The translations under genes and the position numbers were made by a program. A model generated the notes under the pieces. The model ran no database searches. It was given only the letters and a program-made list of their open reading frames with translations, and was not told the origin of the DNA. Below are positions 8,192-16,453 of a stretch of 64,000 bases of DNA, in pieces (positions within the stretch are counted from its first letter, which is position 1; the number at the start of each line of letters is the position of its first letter). Source of the DNA: Arthrobacter sp. FW305-BF8. GTDB taxonomy: Bacteria; Actinomycetota; Actinomycetes; Actinomycetales; Micrococcaceae. The stretch lies in NCBI RefSeq assembly GCF_021789315.1, contig NZ_CP084561.1, forward strand, positions 496,001 to 560,000, given 5' to 3'.

Positions 8192-9145
8192 ATGGAATTC
8201 ATGGGTCAGAGCGCCGAGTTCGGCAAATTCCTCAAAGCAATGCGGTCCCGGCTGAAACCGGAAGAAGCCGGCATCACGGACGGCGCCGGTGCCAGGCGGG
8301 TCCCGGGGCTGCGGCGGGAGGAAATCGCCCGCCTGGCAGGTGTCAGCACGGACTACTACACCCGGCTGGAACAGGGCCGTAATATCCACCCGTCGCGGGC
8401 GGTGCTGGATTCGGTGGCGCGCGCACTCAGGCTCGACGCCGGAGAGCAGGCCCACATGATGAACCTCATGGAACACTGCGCAGAATCGGCGCGGGCCCCG
8501 CTTCCGGTCCAGGCGGTCCGGCCCGCACTGCACCAGCTGCTGGAGGCAGTGGGTGACGTGCCTGCGCTGGTCCTGGGACGCCGCACGGACGTCCTGGCGG
8601 GTAACCGCATGGCCTTCCTGCTGTTCGCGGACTTCCCCGAGCTGCCGCCCGGGAAGCGGAACCTGACGCGCTGGCTCATCCTCGATTTGCGGGCCCGTGA
8701 GCTCTTCCGGGACTGGAAAAGCGTGGCGGCGGAGGCTGCCGGGGCGCTGCGGGTGGACGTGGGGCGGCATCCCAACGATGCGCAGGCCAACCAGCTGGTG
8801 GGGGAGCTTGCCGTGCACAGTGAGCATTTCCGTCAATGGTGGGCGGGCCACCGGGTGGGCACCCGCTCGTCAGGCGTCGTGCGGCTCCATCACCCCGCCG
8901 TGGGCGACCTGGAACTGAACTTTGAAAATCTTGTCCTTCCGGACGACGCCGACCAGATGCTACGGGTCTATTCGGCCCGGCCCGGCTCCCCGTCCGCGGA
9001 TGCACTCACGCTGCTGGGCAGCCTCGGCGCGGGCACTGCCGCTGGCAGCGGGGCTGGAAGTACGACGACGGAGGGAAAGGCCGCTTCCGGCCCGCCGGAC
9101 ACGGCGGCCAAGGCGGAAGTGAGGCGGAACTCGAACGGCCCCTGA
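8192..9145 (+). CDS. XRE-type regulator with MmyB-like ligand-binding domain
   Basis: A 317-residue regulator. The helix-turn-helix lies around residues 40-85 (RREEIARLAGVSTDYYTRLE, then an Arg-rich segment and AVLDSVARAL). A MmyB-like domain with the typical NRMAFLLF, LILDLRA and LHHPAVGDLELNFENL segments follows. The C-terminal 45 residues are a low-complexity tail. Regulators of this type usually control an adjacent divergent oxidoreductase gene, here most likely the operon ending at 8047. ATG codons at 8192 and 8201 are both possible. The ligand is unknown. Confidence 0.88.
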   Translation: MEFMGQSAEFGKFLKAMRSRLKPEEAGITDGAGARRVPGLRREEIARLAGVSTDYYTRLEQGRNIHPSRAVLDSVARALRLDAGEQAHMMNLMEHCAESARAPLPVQAVRPALHQLLEAVGDVPALVLGRRTDVLAGNRMAFLLFADFPELPPGKRNLTRWLILDLRARELFRDWKSVAAEAAGALRVDVGRHPNDAQANQLVGELAVHSEHFRQWWAGHRVGTRSSGVVRLHHPAVGDLELNFENLVLPDDADQMLRVYSARPGSPSADALTLLGSLGAGTAAGSGAGSTTTEGKAASGPPDTAAKAEVRRNSNGP

Positions 9146-9330
9146 CGGCTGCCTGGGCGGCCGGTGCTGCCCGCCGCTGCCGGCAACCCGGCTCGTGGCC
9201 GCTTCCTGTGCTGTTGCCCAGCCCGAGGGGCTGATTCTATTCACTCGCACATTGGGCCGGTGTGGTCCGTTTCATAGCCTTGGAGGAGGAACTCCTACCA
9301 GCCCTCAGACCCCAAGGATGACATTCAACG

Positions 9331-9522
9331 ATGAAACGCATCGCACTGCTTCGGGAACGCCAGACACCTTCCGCTTCGACCGGAACCCACTGCCCGGCGT
9401 CGGGAATGTGGGCCCCTGCCGACGCGCCGGACGAGGCGCATGCTTTCTTTGAAGGGCAGGTATTTCCCGCGTTCCAGGGGATTCCGACAGTGTGGCGCCG
9501 GCGAGCAACCGGCCAGGATTAG
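9331..9522 (+). CDS. Small hypothetical protein with CPASGMW motif
   Basis: A 63-residue protein with a pattern of the form CPxSGxWxP, then FxxGxxFPxxxGxPxxW, which looks structured rather than random. The ribosome site is weak (AAGGATG, well upstream). It is supported by a strong hairpin terminator starting eight bases after the stop. I recall similar short proteins as uncharacterised; no function is assigned. Confidence 0.5.
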   Translation: MKRIALLRERQTPSASTGTHCPASGMWAPADAPDEAHAFFEGQVFPAFQGIPTVWRRRATGQD

Positions 9523-9530
9523 GCAAGTGA

Positions 9531-9563
9531 TGCGGCGCCGGCTGAACCTCAGCCGGCGCCGCA
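9531..9563. terminator. Bidirectional hairpin terminator
   Basis: A perfect 15-base stem (TGCGGCGCCGGCTGA and its complement) around an ACC loop, placed between two convergent genes (stops at 9522 and 9605). There is no long T run, as is common in actinobacteria. Confidence 0.85.
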
Positions 9564-9604
9564 TTACTGGTTCGCTACGCCCGGTGAAACCGGGTATTGC
9601 TATG

Positions 9605-9817
9605 TCAGTCCCGCTCCAGGCGGAACCCGAGCTTGAGGGTGACCTGCCAGTCCGCCACTTGGCCGTTCTCGAGGTGGCCGCGGACCTCCTTGACTTCGAA
9701 CCAGTCCAGGTTGCGCAGCGTCTTTGCGGCGTCGGAAATGCCGTTGCGGACGGCCGCATCGATGCCTTCAGTCGAGGTTCCGACAATTTCAGAAATGCTG
9801 TAGGTGTTATTAGACAA
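9605..9817 (-). CDS. Dodecin family flavin-binding protein
   Basis: A 70-residue protein matching dodecin along its whole length: SISEIVGTSTEGIDAAVRNG, then LRNLDWFEVKEVRG, with the conserved Trp that stacks on flavin, then WQVTLKLGFRLE. Dodecins assemble into hollow dodecamers that store riboflavin, FMN or FAD. The start is TTG, with GAGGAG five bases upstream. Single gene, ending at the shared terminator. Confidence 0.92.
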   Translation of the reverse strand: MSNNTYSISEIVGTSTEGIDAAVRNGISDAAKTLRNLDWFEVKEVRGHLENGQVADWQVTLKLGFRLERD

Positions 9818-9892
9818 CTTCGCTCCTCGTGATCGCCATCGATACCCGGCTGCGGGCCGTTCCTGCAGAGTATCGGACGCGGCGCCCGGGGA

Positions 9893-10594
9893 CTAGGTTT
9901 CCAGCACGTAGCTTCTGAGGTCGCTGAGGGTCTGCTGCATGTGGGCGTCCATGGCATCGCGTGCCTGCTGTGGATCGCGGGCAGCCAGAGCCTCGTAGAT
10001 GCTCTGGTGGTGCCCGATCGCATGCTCCTGGATATCCGGCACCTTCGAGGTTTCGGTCCGTCCCTTTTCGAGAACGCGGTGCAGCGGTTCAAAGAGGACG
10101 GCCACAAAGACGTTTTCAGACGCCTGCAGTATCTGGTCATGGAAAGCCAGGTCGGCGGCAACAAAGCTCGCCACATCATTGTTCTGGTGGGCCTTCCGCA
10201 TGTCCGCCACGCAGTCCCGAAGGCCTTCAAGCTCCGCTTCGGTAATGCGCTGTGCAGCGAGCTCGCAGGCACCCGTTTCCAGCATCCGGCGCAACTCGAT
10301 CAGCTGAATGGCGGCGGCCGGGCCGTTCTGCCCCTCGGAGGTGGCCCGCAGCACTGCCTCGAGAGACGACCAGCGGTTCAGGGGGTTCACGAACGTGCCG
10401 CGGCCCCGTTCCACGCTAAGGATGCGCTGCGCCTCGAGGGTCTTCATCGCCTCCCGCACTGTCATCCGGCTGACGTCGTGCCGTGCGCTGAGTTCCAGTT
10501 CTCCTGGCACGCTGCTGCCCGGCGGAAACTCGCCGGAGATGATGCGGTCAAGGAGTTCGTCGGCGACGACGCCCACCAATGATTTGCGTGCCAT
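9893..10594 (-). CDS. GntR/FadR-type (FCD) transcriptional regulator
   Basis: A 233-residue repressor. The winged helix at residues 5-75 contains IISGEFPPGSSVPGE, then RHDVSRMTVREAMKTLEAQ and the wing VERGRGTFV. A C-terminal all-helical FCD effector domain contains metal-ligand-like Asp/His residues (AADLAFHDQILQAS and GHHQSIYEAL). It is divergent from the sugar-acid operon and almost certainly controls it through the palindrome at 10689-10705. The effector is probably the substrate or an intermediate of that pathway. Confidence 0.92.
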   Translation of the reverse strand: MARKSLVGVVADELLDRIISGEFPPGSSVPGELELSARHDVSRMTVREAMKTLEAQRILSVERGRGTFVNPLNRWSSLEAVLRATSEGQNGPAAAIQLIELRRMLETGACELAAQRITEAELEGLRDCVADMRKAHQNNDVASFVAADLAFHDQILQASENVFVAVLFEPLHRVLEKGRTETSKVPDIQEHAIGHHQSIYEALAARDPQQARDAMDAHMQQTLSDLRSYVLET

Positions 10595-10688
10595 TTCTTC
10601 CGTTCAGCGTCTATGGCCTTTTAGCCGGGGTACCTGCAAAGTGTACTTGCGCACGGGCTGTGCGTTATGCCACACTAGCACCAAACAC

Positions 10689-10705
10689 CAGATGTCTGAC
10701 ATCTG
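10689..10705. promoter_or_regulatory. GntR operator palindrome
   Basis: CAGATGTCTGACATCTG is a perfect palindrome of 8-base arms around one T, between the divergent GntR regulator and kinase genes. Its core GTCTGAC fits the GT-N3-AC half-site arrangement known for FadR-type regulators. Confidence 0.75.
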
Positions 10706-10747
10706 ACAAATGATCCCCAAGACAGTCTCAACACAACGGAGTGCACA

Positions 10748-12223
10748 GTGCCCCTCGAATCAGACGTTCTGGCCGCCTTTCCCGCCGAGCTCCAGATCCC
10801 TGCCAGCCAGGTGGCCGACGCTGTCGCGGCGACGGCTGCCACGTCCCCGCGCGTCCTCGTGGTGCTCGACGACGATCCCACCGGCACGCAGTCGGTGGCG
10901 GATCTTCCTGTGCTCACCCGCTGGGAAGTCGAGGACTTCCAGTGGGCTCTGCATCAGGGTAAGCCAGCCGTCTACGTGCTGACGAACACCCGCAGCCTTG
11001 ACCCGGCAGAAGCGGCTGAGCGCAATGAAGAAGTGGTGCGCAACGCCCTCGCTGCTGCCCGCAACGGCGAAGGCGAGGTAAAGCTCGGCTTCGTGAGCCG
11101 CAGCGACTCGACCCTCCGCGGACACTTCCCCCTGGAACCGGACGTCATTGCTGCGACGGTGGCAGCCGAAAGCGGCGACTCAACGGACGGCGTCGTGATG
11201 GTTCCGGCATTTCCCGACGCCGGCCGCGTCACCATAGGCGGTGTGCACTACACGCGCGGGCCGGAGGCCGGCCAGCTGACGCCTGTTGCGGAGACCGAAT
11301 TCGCGAAGGACGCCACCTTCGGCTTCGCCAATTCCGAGATGGCCCGGTACGTGGAAGAGAAGTCGCAGGGGCGGTTCGCCGCAGACTCCGTGATCGTGCT
11401 GGACCTGAACATCATCCGCGCCGGTTCCGCCACCGGGCAGGCTGAGGTGTCGGCCAAGGCAATCGCTGACGCGATCGAGCCGGCCACGCAGTCCACGCCC
11501 ATCGTGGTGGACATTGTCACGGAAAACGACATGCGCGCCCTGGCCCTAGGTCTGGAGGAGGCCGAGCGCCGCGGCAAGAAGCTGCTGTACCGGGTTGGCC
11601 CGCCGTTCATGCGGGCCCGGATCGGCCAGGACATCAGGCCTGAACTCAGCGGCGAGGAAGCGTACGCGGGCAACACCCCATCCGAAGCCGGCGGCCTGAT
11701 CGTCGTCGGCTCCCACGTGGGCGTGACCACCCGGCAGCTCAAGGTGCTCACGGACCGGCACGGCAGTGCGCGCATTGTGGAGATCGACGTCGAAAGGCTC
11801 CTCGGTGAGGAGGCAGCCGCGTACCTCGACCAGACGGTGGACACTGTCGTTGAGGCGCTGCGCGGCGGCGACGTCATTGTCCACACGAGCCGCCTGCTGA
11901 TCAAGACCGACGACCCGGCTGAAAGCCTGCGGATCGCGCGCACCGTCTCCGCCGCCGTCGTCGCCGTGGTGAACCGGACGCTGAAAACCTTCCCGCCGCG
12001 GTTTGTCATCGCCAAGGGCGGCATCACGTCTTCGGATGTGGCGGCGCACGGTCTGGAGATCCGGCATGCGATCGTCCGCGGGCCCATGCTGCCTGGCATC
12101 GTGAGCCTGTGGGAGCCGGTTGACGGCCCGGCCAAGGGGATCCCGTACATCGTTTTTGCCGGCAACGTCGGTGACGACGAGTCGCTCGCCCAGGTCACCA
12201 GCAAGCTCAGCAACACGTTCTAG
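10748..12223 (+). CDS. Four-carbon acid sugar kinase family protein (DUF1537)
   Basis: A 491-residue DUF1537 kinase. Members phosphorylate 2-oxo-tetronates or related four-carbon sugar acids (OtnK/DtnK type). Hallmarks seen are the N-terminal LVVLDDDPTGTQSVADLPV, SRSDSTLRGHFPLE, and the C-terminal nucleotide site FVIAKGGITSSDVAAHGL, followed by GPMLPGIVSLWEPVDGPAKG. GTG start with CGGAG ahead. First gene of the operon with a beta-hydroxyacid dehydrogenase and an FBA-type aldolase. Context favours threonate or erythronate-type catabolism; exact stereochemistry cannot be read from sequence. Confidence 0.9.
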   Translation: MPLESDVLAAFPAELQIPASQVADAVAATAATSPRVLVVLDDDPTGTQSVADLPVLTRWEVEDFQWALHQGKPAVYVLTNTRSLDPAEAAERNEEVVRNALAAARNGEGEVKLGFVSRSDSTLRGHFPLEPDVIAATVAAESGDSTDGVVMVPAFPDAGRVTIGGVHYTRGPEAGQLTPVAETEFAKDATFGFANSEMARYVEEKSQGRFAADSVIVLDLNIIRAGSATGQAEVSAKAIADAIEPATQSTPIVVDIVTENDMRALALGLEEAERRGKKLLYRVGPPFMRARIGQDIRPELSGEEAYAGNTPSEAGGLIVVGSHVGVTTRQLKVLTDRHGSARIVEIDVERLLGEEAAAYLDQTVDTVVEALRGGDVIVHTSRLLIKTDDPAESLRIARTVSAAVVAVVNRTLKTFPPRFVIAKGGITSSDVAAHGLEIRHAIVRGPMLPGIVSLWEPVDGPAKGIPYIVFAGNVGDDESLAQVTSKLSNTF

Positions 12224-12225
12224 CA

Positions 12226-12274
12226 TCCGTTGGTCGAGCTTGCCGAGACCGCGATTTCGACGAGCTCAATCACC
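12226..12274. repeat. REP-like imperfect hairpin repeat
   Basis: The segment beginning TTGGTCGAGCTTGCCGAGA folds on TTTCGACGAGCTCAATC as an imperfect stem. From memory it resembles a palindromic intergenic repeat (GGTCGAGCTTGTCGAGACC type) scattered through actinobacterial genomes. It occupies most of the 83-base gap between the kinase and dehydrogenase genes. Confidence 0.6.
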
Positions 12275-12306
12275 GATCCCACACCTCGCACATAACGGAG
12301 AACACC

Positions 12307-13215
12307 ATGACCTCGAATTACACAGTCACCGTCCTCGGACTGGGCGCCATGGGACTGCCCATGGCTACCCGTCTCGCCAGCCAGCTGACCGTCCACGGCT
12401 TCGACATCGCCGAACCGCGCCTGCGCCTCGCCGAGGAATCCGGCGTTAAGACCTTCGCTTCCGCCCGGGACGCAGCCCAGGACACCGACGCCCTGCTGCT
12501 CGCCGTGCGCAACAGTGAACAGCTCGACGACGTCCTGTTCGGCGGGAACGGCGTGGCCTCGGTGCTGAAGCCGGGTGCCGTCGTCATCCTGACCAGCACC
12601 GTGGGCACGGAGGCCATCCCGTCCACCGTCGCCCGCCTGGCAGAGTTCGGCGTCGGGCTCGTGGATGCGCCTCTCTCCGGCGGCCCCAAGCGTGCCGGCG
12701 AAGGCGACCTGCTGATCGTCGTCGGAGCCGAGCCCGCTGCCCTGGAAGGGGCACGTCCAGTCCTGGAACTGCTCGCCTCCACGCTGACCGTCGTCGGCGA
12801 CAAGCCCGGTGACGGGCAGGCGCTGAAGACCGTCAACCAGCTGCTGTGCGGCATCCACATCGCTGCCGCCGCCGAGGCCATGGCGCTGGCCGACGCCCTG
12901 GGCCTGGACCAGGCGAAGACCCTGGCCGCCCTCGAGGCCGGTGCCGCGGGCTCCTTCATGCTGTCCAACCGCGGACCCCGCATCCTGGAGGCCTACACGG
13001 AGGAAGGCGCCGAGGTACTCAGCCGCCTGGACATCTTCGTCAAGGACATGGGCATCGTGGGCAAGGCCACGCGCAGTGCTGGCCTGGCGACCCCCGTTGC
13101 CGCCGCCGCCGAGCAGCTGTACCTGCTGGGCCAGGCGCACGGGCTCGCCGCCGCCGACGACTCCGCCGTCATCAAGGTGGTTGCCCCCACCAAGCGCACC
13201 GCCGGGGAAGGCTGA
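12307..13215 (+). CDS. 3-hydroxyisobutyrate dehydrogenase family (LtnD-like) oxidoreductase
   Basis: A 302-residue beta-hydroxyacid dehydrogenase. It has the Rossmann motif VLGLGAMGLPMATRLA, the substrate-binding DAPLSGGPKRAGEGDLLIVVG, and the catalytic Lys in LKTVNQLLCGIHIAAAAEA. In DUF1537 neighbourhoods such enzymes (LtnD) oxidise L-threonate or D-erythronate at C2 before phosphorylation. CGGAG lies nine bases before the ATG. Its stop overlaps the start of the aldolase (TGATG), so the two are translationally coupled. Confidence 0.88.
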   Translation: MTSNYTVTVLGLGAMGLPMATRLASQLTVHGFDIAEPRLRLAEESGVKTFASARDAAQDTDALLLAVRNSEQLDDVLFGGNGVASVLKPGAVVILTSTVGTEAIPSTVARLAEFGVGLVDAPLSGGPKRAGEGDLLIVVGAEPAALEGARPVLELLASTLTVVGDKPGDGQALKTVNQLLCGIHIAAAAEAMALADALGLDQAKTLAALEAGAAGSFMLSNRGPRILEAYTEEGAEVLSRLDIFVKDMGIVGKATRSAGLATPVAAAAEQLYLLGQAHGLAAADDSAVIKVVAPTKRTAGEG

Positions 13216-14084
13216 TGCGGGCGCAGCTCGATGAGCTGGTGGTATCCGCCCTCAAGCGGGGGTCGGCCGTGCCGGCTTTCACCTGCTACGACTTCAACAC
13301 GGCCCTTGCCGTGGTGAGCGCTGCGGAGGAAGCGAAACGCGGCGTCATCCTGCTGGTGGCGCCCAAGACCGCCGCCACAGCCAACGGGCTGAGGCTCATC
13401 TCTGCGCTCCGGGGCCTGGCGGACGCCGCGTCCGTGCCGGTTTCCTTGCAGCTCGACCACGCCTCAGACATCGGCGTCATCACCGCCGCCGTCACAGCCG
13501 GGGCGGACTCCGTCCTGGCAGACGGCTCGGCACTGCCATACGAAGACAACATCGCCTTGGTGAATGCAGTGCGCTCCGCACTCGAGGCCCAGGGTCACGC
13601 AGGCGTGGTCCTGGAGGCTGAACTGGGCGGCCTGGCCGGCGACGAGGACAAGGCCTTCGGCGCGGAGGGCGACGGGGCGGGCAACGAGGTTGCCGGGCTC
13701 ACCGACTCCGCCCAGGTGGAGGACTTTGTGGCTCGGACGGGTGCGCAGCTGCTCGCCGTGGCCGTGGGCAACGTCCACGGAAAGTACAAGGGCGAGCCCC
13801 GGCTGCGCTGGGATGTCCTGCAGGACATCGCCGTGCGCACGCACATCCCGCTGGTGCTCCACGGCGCGTCCGGCATTCCGGGGGACGAACTGGCCAAGGC
13901 CCCGGCCATGAACGTGGGCAAGGTCAACTTCAACACCGAACTCCGCACCGGCGTCCTCGCCACGCTCGAGGAACAGCTTCCCGTGCACCGGGCCGACGGC
14001 GAAAACCTGCAGGGGCTGCTGGCCCGGTGGAACGCCGCCGCGAAGGACTTCAGCGCCGGAACGCTGGCGGTCCTCAGCCGCTGA
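13215..14084 (+). CDS. Class II fructose-bisphosphate/ketose-bisphosphate aldolase family protein
   Basis: A 289-residue zinc aldolase of the FbaA/KbaY/GatY family. Zinc ligands and the catalytic Asp are visible in VSLQLDHASD, AVAVGNVHGKYKGEP and PLVLHGASGIPGDE; LEAELGGLAGDED is the usual conserved strand. The start ATG overlaps the dehydrogenase stop. In the described tetronate pathways this position is usually held by OtnC (class II aldolase/adducin fold) or a PdxA-like enzyme, so an FBA-fold enzyme here implies a different carbon-bond-breaking step. A phosphorylated four-carbon or larger keto acid substrate is likely. Confidence 0.88.
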   Translation: MRAQLDELVVSALKRGSAVPAFTCYDFNTALAVVSAAEEAKRGVILLVAPKTAATANGLRLISALRGLADAASVPVSLQLDHASDIGVITAAVTAGADSVLADGSALPYEDNIALVNAVRSALEAQGHAGVVLEAELGGLAGDEDKAFGAEGDGAGNEVAGLTDSAQVEDFVARTGAQLLAVAVGNVHGKYKGEPRLRWDVLQDIAVRTHIPLVLHGASGIPGDELAKAPAMNVGKVNFNTELRTGVLATLEEQLPVHRADGENLQGLLARWNAAAKDFSAGTLAVLSR

Positions 14085-14086
14085 CG

Positions 14087-14151
14087 GGAGTTTTCGTCCA
14101 CGTATCGCGACTTCGGGGGCCTTTAGCGGCCGATATGTGGACAAAAACTCC
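14087..14151. repeat. Long inverted repeat, REP-like element or terminator
   Basis: Two 21-base arms (GGAGTTTTCGTCCACGTAT... and its near complement ending GACAAAAACTCC) match at 19 positions around a 23-base loop. It begins three bases after the aldolase stop and could end the sugar-acid operon. Its internal layout also looks like a mobile palindromic repeat. Confidence 0.6.
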
Positions 14152-14226
14152 AGACCTCACATGAGGGCCAAGTTGGCGCACAATGGAAACTACAACGACG
14201 TAAGCGAGTTCCAGTGGTGGGGCGCC

Positions 14227-15540
14227 ATGAAGAATTCCACGGAGCCTGCGGCGGGGACGGACATTGCCGAGCCCGCCCGGGACCTGGCCATCGATTTCGC
14301 GCGCTTAGTCTGCCTCGCCCTGGTGGTGGTGGGGCACTGCATGATGACCAGCCCGGTGCTGCACCCCGACGGCACCGTCACCACGGAAAACACCCTGGCC
14401 GAGCAGGACTGGTTCGAGCCGGTCATCTGGGTCTTCATGGTGATGCCGCTGTTCTTCGTGGCAGGAGGCATCACCGGGGCGCAATCCTGGCGGCGCATGC
14501 AGGCGCGCGGCGGCAGCGGCTTTGAGTTCGTCCAGTCCCGGCTGCTACGCCTGGTCCGTCCGGCGGCAGCACTGCTGGCGGTCATGTTCGTCGGCCTGTG
14601 GGGCGCGCTGCTGTCCGGCGTGGATCCGCAGGTGGTGCAGCTGCTGGCCAGCGGGGCCGGCATGCCGCTGTGGTTCCTCGCGGCCTACCTGGCGGCCCAG
14701 CTGAATATTCCGCTCCTGGTGGGACTGCACCGGCGTGCCCGGTGGCTGACTCTGCTGGGCCTGGTGGCGCTCGTGGTGACGGTTGACTGCTTCCGTGGGG
14801 CTTTCCCGACGCTCGCGTACATCAACATGGTGTTCGTGTGGTGCGCGGTGCAGCAACTCGGGTTCTTTGTGGCGGACGGCTGGCTGGACCGGTGCAGCAG
14901 GTCGGAGCTGGCAGGGCTGGTCGCCGCGAGCAACGTGCTGATGCTCATTTTGGTGGTGCTGGGCCTGTACCGGGACAACATGCTGGTGAACCTGAATCCG
15001 CCCAACCTCAGCCTGTTCCTGCTGGGCATCTCGCAGGCGGCGGTGCTGCAGCTTTCCCGGCCGCAGCTGTTCGCCCTCGCCGGCGTGCGCTGGATCCGCA
15101 CCGTGATGGCCGTCGTTGGCCGGCATGCCATGACGGTCTACCTTTGGCACCTGCCGCTGCTGGCTGCCATGACCGGGCTGCTCCTGCTGACCGACTTTCC
15201 TAAGCCCGCCTCGGGCAGCGCGGAATGGTGGTGGTCACGCCCGCTCGTCTTCCTCGGAGTGGTCATCCTCCTGCTGCCGGCGGTTCTCCTGTTCGGTCGG
15301 CTTGAGGAACGGCCGACGCCGGCCATGCACTCACGGGGCCGGGCGCCGGGGGCTGTGGTGACCGCCGTCGTCGTCGTTTTTGTCCCGGTGGCTGACGCCG
15401 CCGTTAATGGCCTGACGTTGGGGCTCCTGGGCGGCGGTGCCGCCTGCTTCCTTCTGGCCGTGCTGTTGCTGGGGCGCGTTCCCGCACGCGGAATTCGACC
15501 ATTGCCAGCACAGCCATTAAGTGCCAATGTCGAACCATGA
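14227..15540 (+). CDS. Acyltransferase family membrane protein (OafA/YrhL-like)
   Basis: A 437-residue integral membrane acyltransferase (acyltransferase 3 type) with about ten membrane helices. Near the N-terminus, AIDFARLVCLALVVVGHCMM carries the catalytic-type His after the first helix. RHAMTVYLWHLPLLAAM carries the second conserved His region. Such enzymes acylate cell-surface glycans or lipids. The start is placed at 14227 because the longer frame from 14137 begins inside the inverted repeat. Its stop overlaps the next gene by four bases (ATGA). Confidence 0.85.
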   Translation: MKNSTEPAAGTDIAEPARDLAIDFARLVCLALVVVGHCMMTSPVLHPDGTVTTENTLAEQDWFEPVIWVFMVMPLFFVAGGITGAQSWRRMQARGGSGFEFVQSRLLRLVRPAAALLAVMFVGLWGALLSGVDPQVVQLLASGAGMPLWFLAAYLAAQLNIPLLVGLHRRARWLTLLGLVALVVTVDCFRGAFPTLAYINMVFVWCAVQQLGFFVADGWLDRCSRSELAGLVAASNVLMLILVVLGLYRDNMLVNLNPPNLSLFLLGISQAAVLQLSRPQLFALAGVRWIRTVMAVVGRHAMTVYLWHLPLLAAMTGLLLLTDFPKPASGSAEWWWSRPLVFLGVVILLLPAVLLFGRLEERPTPAMHSRGRAPGAVVTAVVVVFVPVADAAVNGLTLGLLGGGAACFLLAVLLLGRVPARGIRPLPAQPLSANVEP

Positions 15541-15890
15541 CCGAGAACACGACAGCCGCCGAGGACCAGTTCACCCCGGACGTCACCACCTTCCGGAACG
15601 ATGCGCTCCACCGCTACGAACTGCACGTGGGCGGGAAGCTGGCGGTGGAAGTCAGGTTCGAAGACAAGCCTGGGCACGTGGACTTCATCCACACCCAGAC
15701 GTCCGAGCAGTTCCAGGGCCATGGCCTGGCCAAGGTGCTGATCCACTTTGCCCTAGACGATGTTGTGGCGGCGGGCAAGAGGATCATCCCGCACTGCCCG
15801 TTTACGGCCCGTTACCTGCGCAAGCACGAGGTGTACACGCAGTGCATCGACTGGCCTGAGGCGGCCGCGCCCAAGCTTTTGGGTACCTGA
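15537..15890 (+). CDS. GNAT-like N-acetyltransferase (YjdJ/GCN5-related type)
   Basis: A 117-residue minimal acetyltransferase. The acetyl-CoA pyrophosphate loop is seen in TSEQFQGHGLAKVLIHFALDD, followed by IIPHCPFTARYLRKH, the usual C-terminal signature of these short GNATs (human NAT14/YjdJ-like fold). It follows the acyltransferase with a four-base overlap, so the two are coupled. Substrate unknown. Confidence 0.9.
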   Translation: MTENTTAAEDQFTPDVTTFRNDALHRYELHVGGKLAVEVRFEDKPGHVDFIHTQTSEQFQGHGLAKVLIHFALDDVVAAGKRIIPHCPFTARYLRKHEVYTQCIDWPEAAAPKLLGT

Positions 15891-16043
15891 AGCGTCCCCG
15901 CGCCGTAGGATCCCCACGGGCCGTTAACCGCGGTACTTGTGACTGCCGGGACATTTCCGTACGATCGGGCAGGGCTATGCAGTTGGCCTTCAGACTCTCT
16001 ATTTTGGGGACTTCCTTGAACCACAACTGCGCGGGCCGGGGCG

Positions 16044-16385
16044 ATGACTGACGCGGCGATGAACGAAGAAACTATTCCTGAAGACATAGCCGCCGGTCCC
16101 ATGGCGGACGAAGAACTGTGCCGTCTTCTGGACGGATGCCTGAACGACGCCGTGGACCCCGGTGCAACGCTCGCCTCGATTCCGGATGCCGGGTTGGCCC
16201 GGCTGGCGGACGGGCTGTACCGGCACTTGGACACTCCCAGCCCTGCTTTTGGTGCGCGCTTCTGGTATCTCCAGGTCACCGACGAGCTCCGGCTGCGCCA
16301 CCTTGGCTCGTCCCACCCGGCCGCCATTGTTCCGGGCACCATTGCTGCGGCCACCCCCGTGGCGAGCGAGGTCCCCGCCGGGTAG
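16044..16385 (+). CDS. Hypothetical protein, paralogue of the gene at 52554-52778
   Basis: A 113-residue protein of unknown function. Its central part LADGLYRHLDTPSPAFGARF then WYLQVTDEL matches LVDALYRNLDTPTPVYGAQD then WYDLATEEL of the small gene at 52554. This defines a shared module of about 32 residues (LYRxLDTPxPxxGAxxWYxxxTxEL). The termini differ. No membrane segment or catalytic motif is seen. Ribosome site weak (GGGGCG). Confidence 0.6.
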   Translation: MTDAAMNEETIPEDIAAGPMADEELCRLLDGCLNDAVDPGATLASIPDAGLARLADGLYRHLDTPSPAFGARFWYLQVTDELRLRHLGSSHPAAIVPGTIAAATPVASEVPAG

Positions 16386-16453
16386 GCGCGGGAGCCCACG
16401 TGTCCGTTCGCGCTGGGTGCTTTCGCGCTGGGTGGGGATTACGACGGCGGGGG

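Noticed and set aside
9195..9452. 85-codon frame overlapping the small gene at 9331
   Set aside because: No ribosome site or terminator relation; the 9331 frame has the patterned sequence and the adjacent terminator.
12846..13214. N-terminal extension of the aldolase frame
   Set aside because: It overlaps the dehydrogenase in another frame and is Arg/Gly/Pro-rich; the family match begins at the ATG at 13215.
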